Below, one piece after another: positions 63,001 through 64,000 of a stretch of 64,000 nt of DNA. Position 1 is the first letter of the stretch; the number at the start of each line of letters is the position of its first letter. The notes beneath the pieces are model-generated. The model was not told the DNA's origin, did no database searches, and saw only the letters and a program-made list of their open reading frames with translations. A program made the position numbers and the translations under genes. Origin of the DNA: Sipunculus nudus. Lineage: Eukaryota; Annelida; Sipuncula; Golfingiida; Sipunculidae. The DNA lies in contig CM049313.1 of assembly GCA_026874595.1 (NCBI GenBank), positions 48,099,659 through 48,163,658 on the forward strand. Direction: 5' to 3'.

Positions 63001-64000
63001 CCAGCCTGGACTGAAGCAGCATGAAGGTTTTAATTATTGCAACAAAATGATGAAAAAATGAAATAACAGTGTTTTAAAATGGAAAGTGTTATCGGCTGAT
63101 TGAGTCTAGTACCTGTGAATGCTAATGATGCATAGAAACATAAGCACCACAAGGTACTGGGGTTAATCGCCGAAGTTTCATCTATAATATCGTCTACTAA
63201 CTGTAATGATGGTATCAAATAAGACCTGAGACGGTATTTTTTCTTCGGACATTATGTGGCAGTTATCTTGTGGAGTCCGTTATCACTGGAGCATTTTTCA
63301 ATTAACATTTAGGGGTACTACAGTATGATTGCTTCAATCAAACTTAAAATGAAGCAGCATGAAGGTTTTAATAAATGTAACAAAATGATGAAAAAATAAA
63401 ATTACAATGTTTTAAGATCGAAAGCCTTATCGGCTGATTGAGTCTAGTACCTGTGAATGCTAATGATGCATAGAAACATAAGCACCACAAGGTACTGGGT
63501 TAATCGCCAAAGTTTCAACTGTTTAAGCGCATTCCGACTATAATGGTGGTTTCAAATCGGAACCCAGACATAATTTCTATCGAAGCCTTTTTTGGCACTT
63601 ATTTCTTGGAGCCCGAAGCCACGGTTGTACTTTCAACTAGCACCTAGTGGTACAACAGTAAGATTACTTCAATCAAGCCTGAAATTAAGCAGCATGGACA
63701 TTTTATTAATGTATAAAACAAATAAATAACTAAAATTACAATGTTTTAAGATCGAAAGTGTTATCGGCTGATTGAGTCTAGTACCTGTGAATGCTAATGA
63801 TGCATAGTAACATAAGCACCACAAGGTACTGGGTTAATCGCCGAAGTTTCAACTGTTTAAGCACATTCCGACTATAATGATGGTTTCAAATCGGAACCCA
63901 GACATAATTTCTATCGAAGCCTTTTGTGGCACTTATTTCGTGGAGCCCGAAGCCACGGTTGTACTTTCAACTAGCACCTACTGGTACAACAGTAAGATTA
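60061..64000 (+). repeat. Right-hand part of the array, C, A2, B, D, A, B, C, A2, A, B, C, C
   Basis: From 62752 to the window end it matches 59050-60298 (offset about 3702 bp = 11 monomers), including the rare GAAATTAAGCAG at 63680. The intervening part has private changes: GGTCCTGGGG at 61132, CTCGCCATTG near 61181, CGGCTCATTGAG at 61744, AATAGCACTTAGGGG near 62624, a one-base insertion AAGACTTGCTTC at 62988 and CAGCCTGGACTG near 63003. The array runs out of the window in a C monomer. Confidence 0.8.

Larger units (their letters stand above)
1..64000 (+). repeat. Satellite DNA array, ~337-bp monomer, higher-order organised
   Basis: The whole window is head-to-tail copies of one ~337-bp unit in a single orientation. 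The core word ATCGGCTGA recurs at 125, 451, 789, 1128, 1417, 1753, 2089, 2427, 2762, 3101 and 3437, and continues to the right end at mostly 334-340-bp steps. Shorter steps mark internal deletions. No inverted monomer and no non-repeat interruption was seen. Six body classes (A-F) are arranged in recurring multi-monomer blocks with unit lengths of 1008, 1346, 3247 and 3368 bp. 337 bp is about two nucleosome repeats, a size common among centromeric and pericentromeric satellites; that location is inference. I recognise no named family. Both array ends lie outside the window. Confidence 0.98.

Noticed and set aside
1-64000. A giant gene for a repetitive protein
   Set aside because: No frame stays open over even two monomers, and unit lengths vary without regard to multiples of three (334-340, 219, 411 bp).
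1-64000. CRISPR array
   Set aside because: The conserved ~100-bp core and variable body superficially resemble repeat and spacer, but the bodies are recurring families far too long for spacers, the cores are far too long for CRISPR repeats, and there are no cas genes.
1-64000. Transposable element or retroelement remnants
   Set aside because: Every stretch I followed could be assigned to one of the six monomer classes or a mosaic of them; no long terminal repeats, poly-A tails or transposase-like frames were seen.

Overview
This window is one uninterrupted tandem-repeat (satellite DNA) array. All 64 kb consists of head-to-tail copies of a roughly 337-bp monomer, all in the same orientation. 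I counted spacing with the core word ATCGGCTGA (e.g. positions 451, 789, 1128, 1417, 1753, 2089, 2427). Most steps are 334-340 bp, which implies about 190 monomers. I see no gene, transposon, rRNA, tRNA or CRISPR array, and no unique sequence between monomers. The longest open frame is 114 codons, every frame is closed repeatedly, and the recurring short ORFs are copies of the repeat itself. This points to a eukaryotic nuclear genome, in centromeric, pericentromeric or other heterochromatic DNA. CpG words are common (ATCGG, TCGCCG, GATCG, TATCGATA), which argues weakly against a heavily methylated vertebrate genome. I do not recognise the family or the species.

Monomer anatomy. A nearly invariant core of about 100 bp (from GATCGAAAG to TTAATCGCCGAAG) alternates with a variable body of about 235 bp. 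The body falls into six recurring classes, called A to F here. A starts GGTTCAACAG and carries TATCGATA. B starts GTTTCATCTATAATATCG. C starts GTTTCAACTGTTTAAGCGC. D starts GGTTCAACATTTACAG. E contains TTTTAGGGCATGCCGAC. F starts GTCTCATCTATAATATCTTC. A dyad-symmetric box, AGCACC-N4-GGTACT, occurs in the core and again about half a monomer away in the body, which suggests the monomer began as a dimer of about 162 + 175 bp.

Layout. 1-3757: the most irregular part, with unduplicated, often damaged monomers and the only intact E units. 3758-8570: two copies of a segment offset by 3253 bp, plus the first internally deleted E unit. 8571-21108: A- and C-rich DNA, including three copies of a 1346-bp four-monomer unit. 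21.4-45.8 kb: large, almost identical segmental copies at offsets of 9594, 10600, 8590 and 7582 bp, plus a 1008-bp three-monomer tandem pair at 31.3-33.3 kb. 46.6-53.1 kb: a tandem pair with a 3247-bp period. 53.3-60.1 kb: a tandem pair with a 3368-bp period. 60.1-64.0 kb: a further copy of part of that block, at 3702 bp, running off the window.

The array is therefore a multi-scale higher-order repeat. Single deletion events (a 219-bp E unit seen ten times, a 411-bp B/F fusion seen four times) have been carried through successive amplification rounds and act as lineage tags. Nothing here works as a gene set. Any function would be structural, or through protein binding to the conserved core. 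All similarity statements come from reading the sequence by eye, not from computed alignments.
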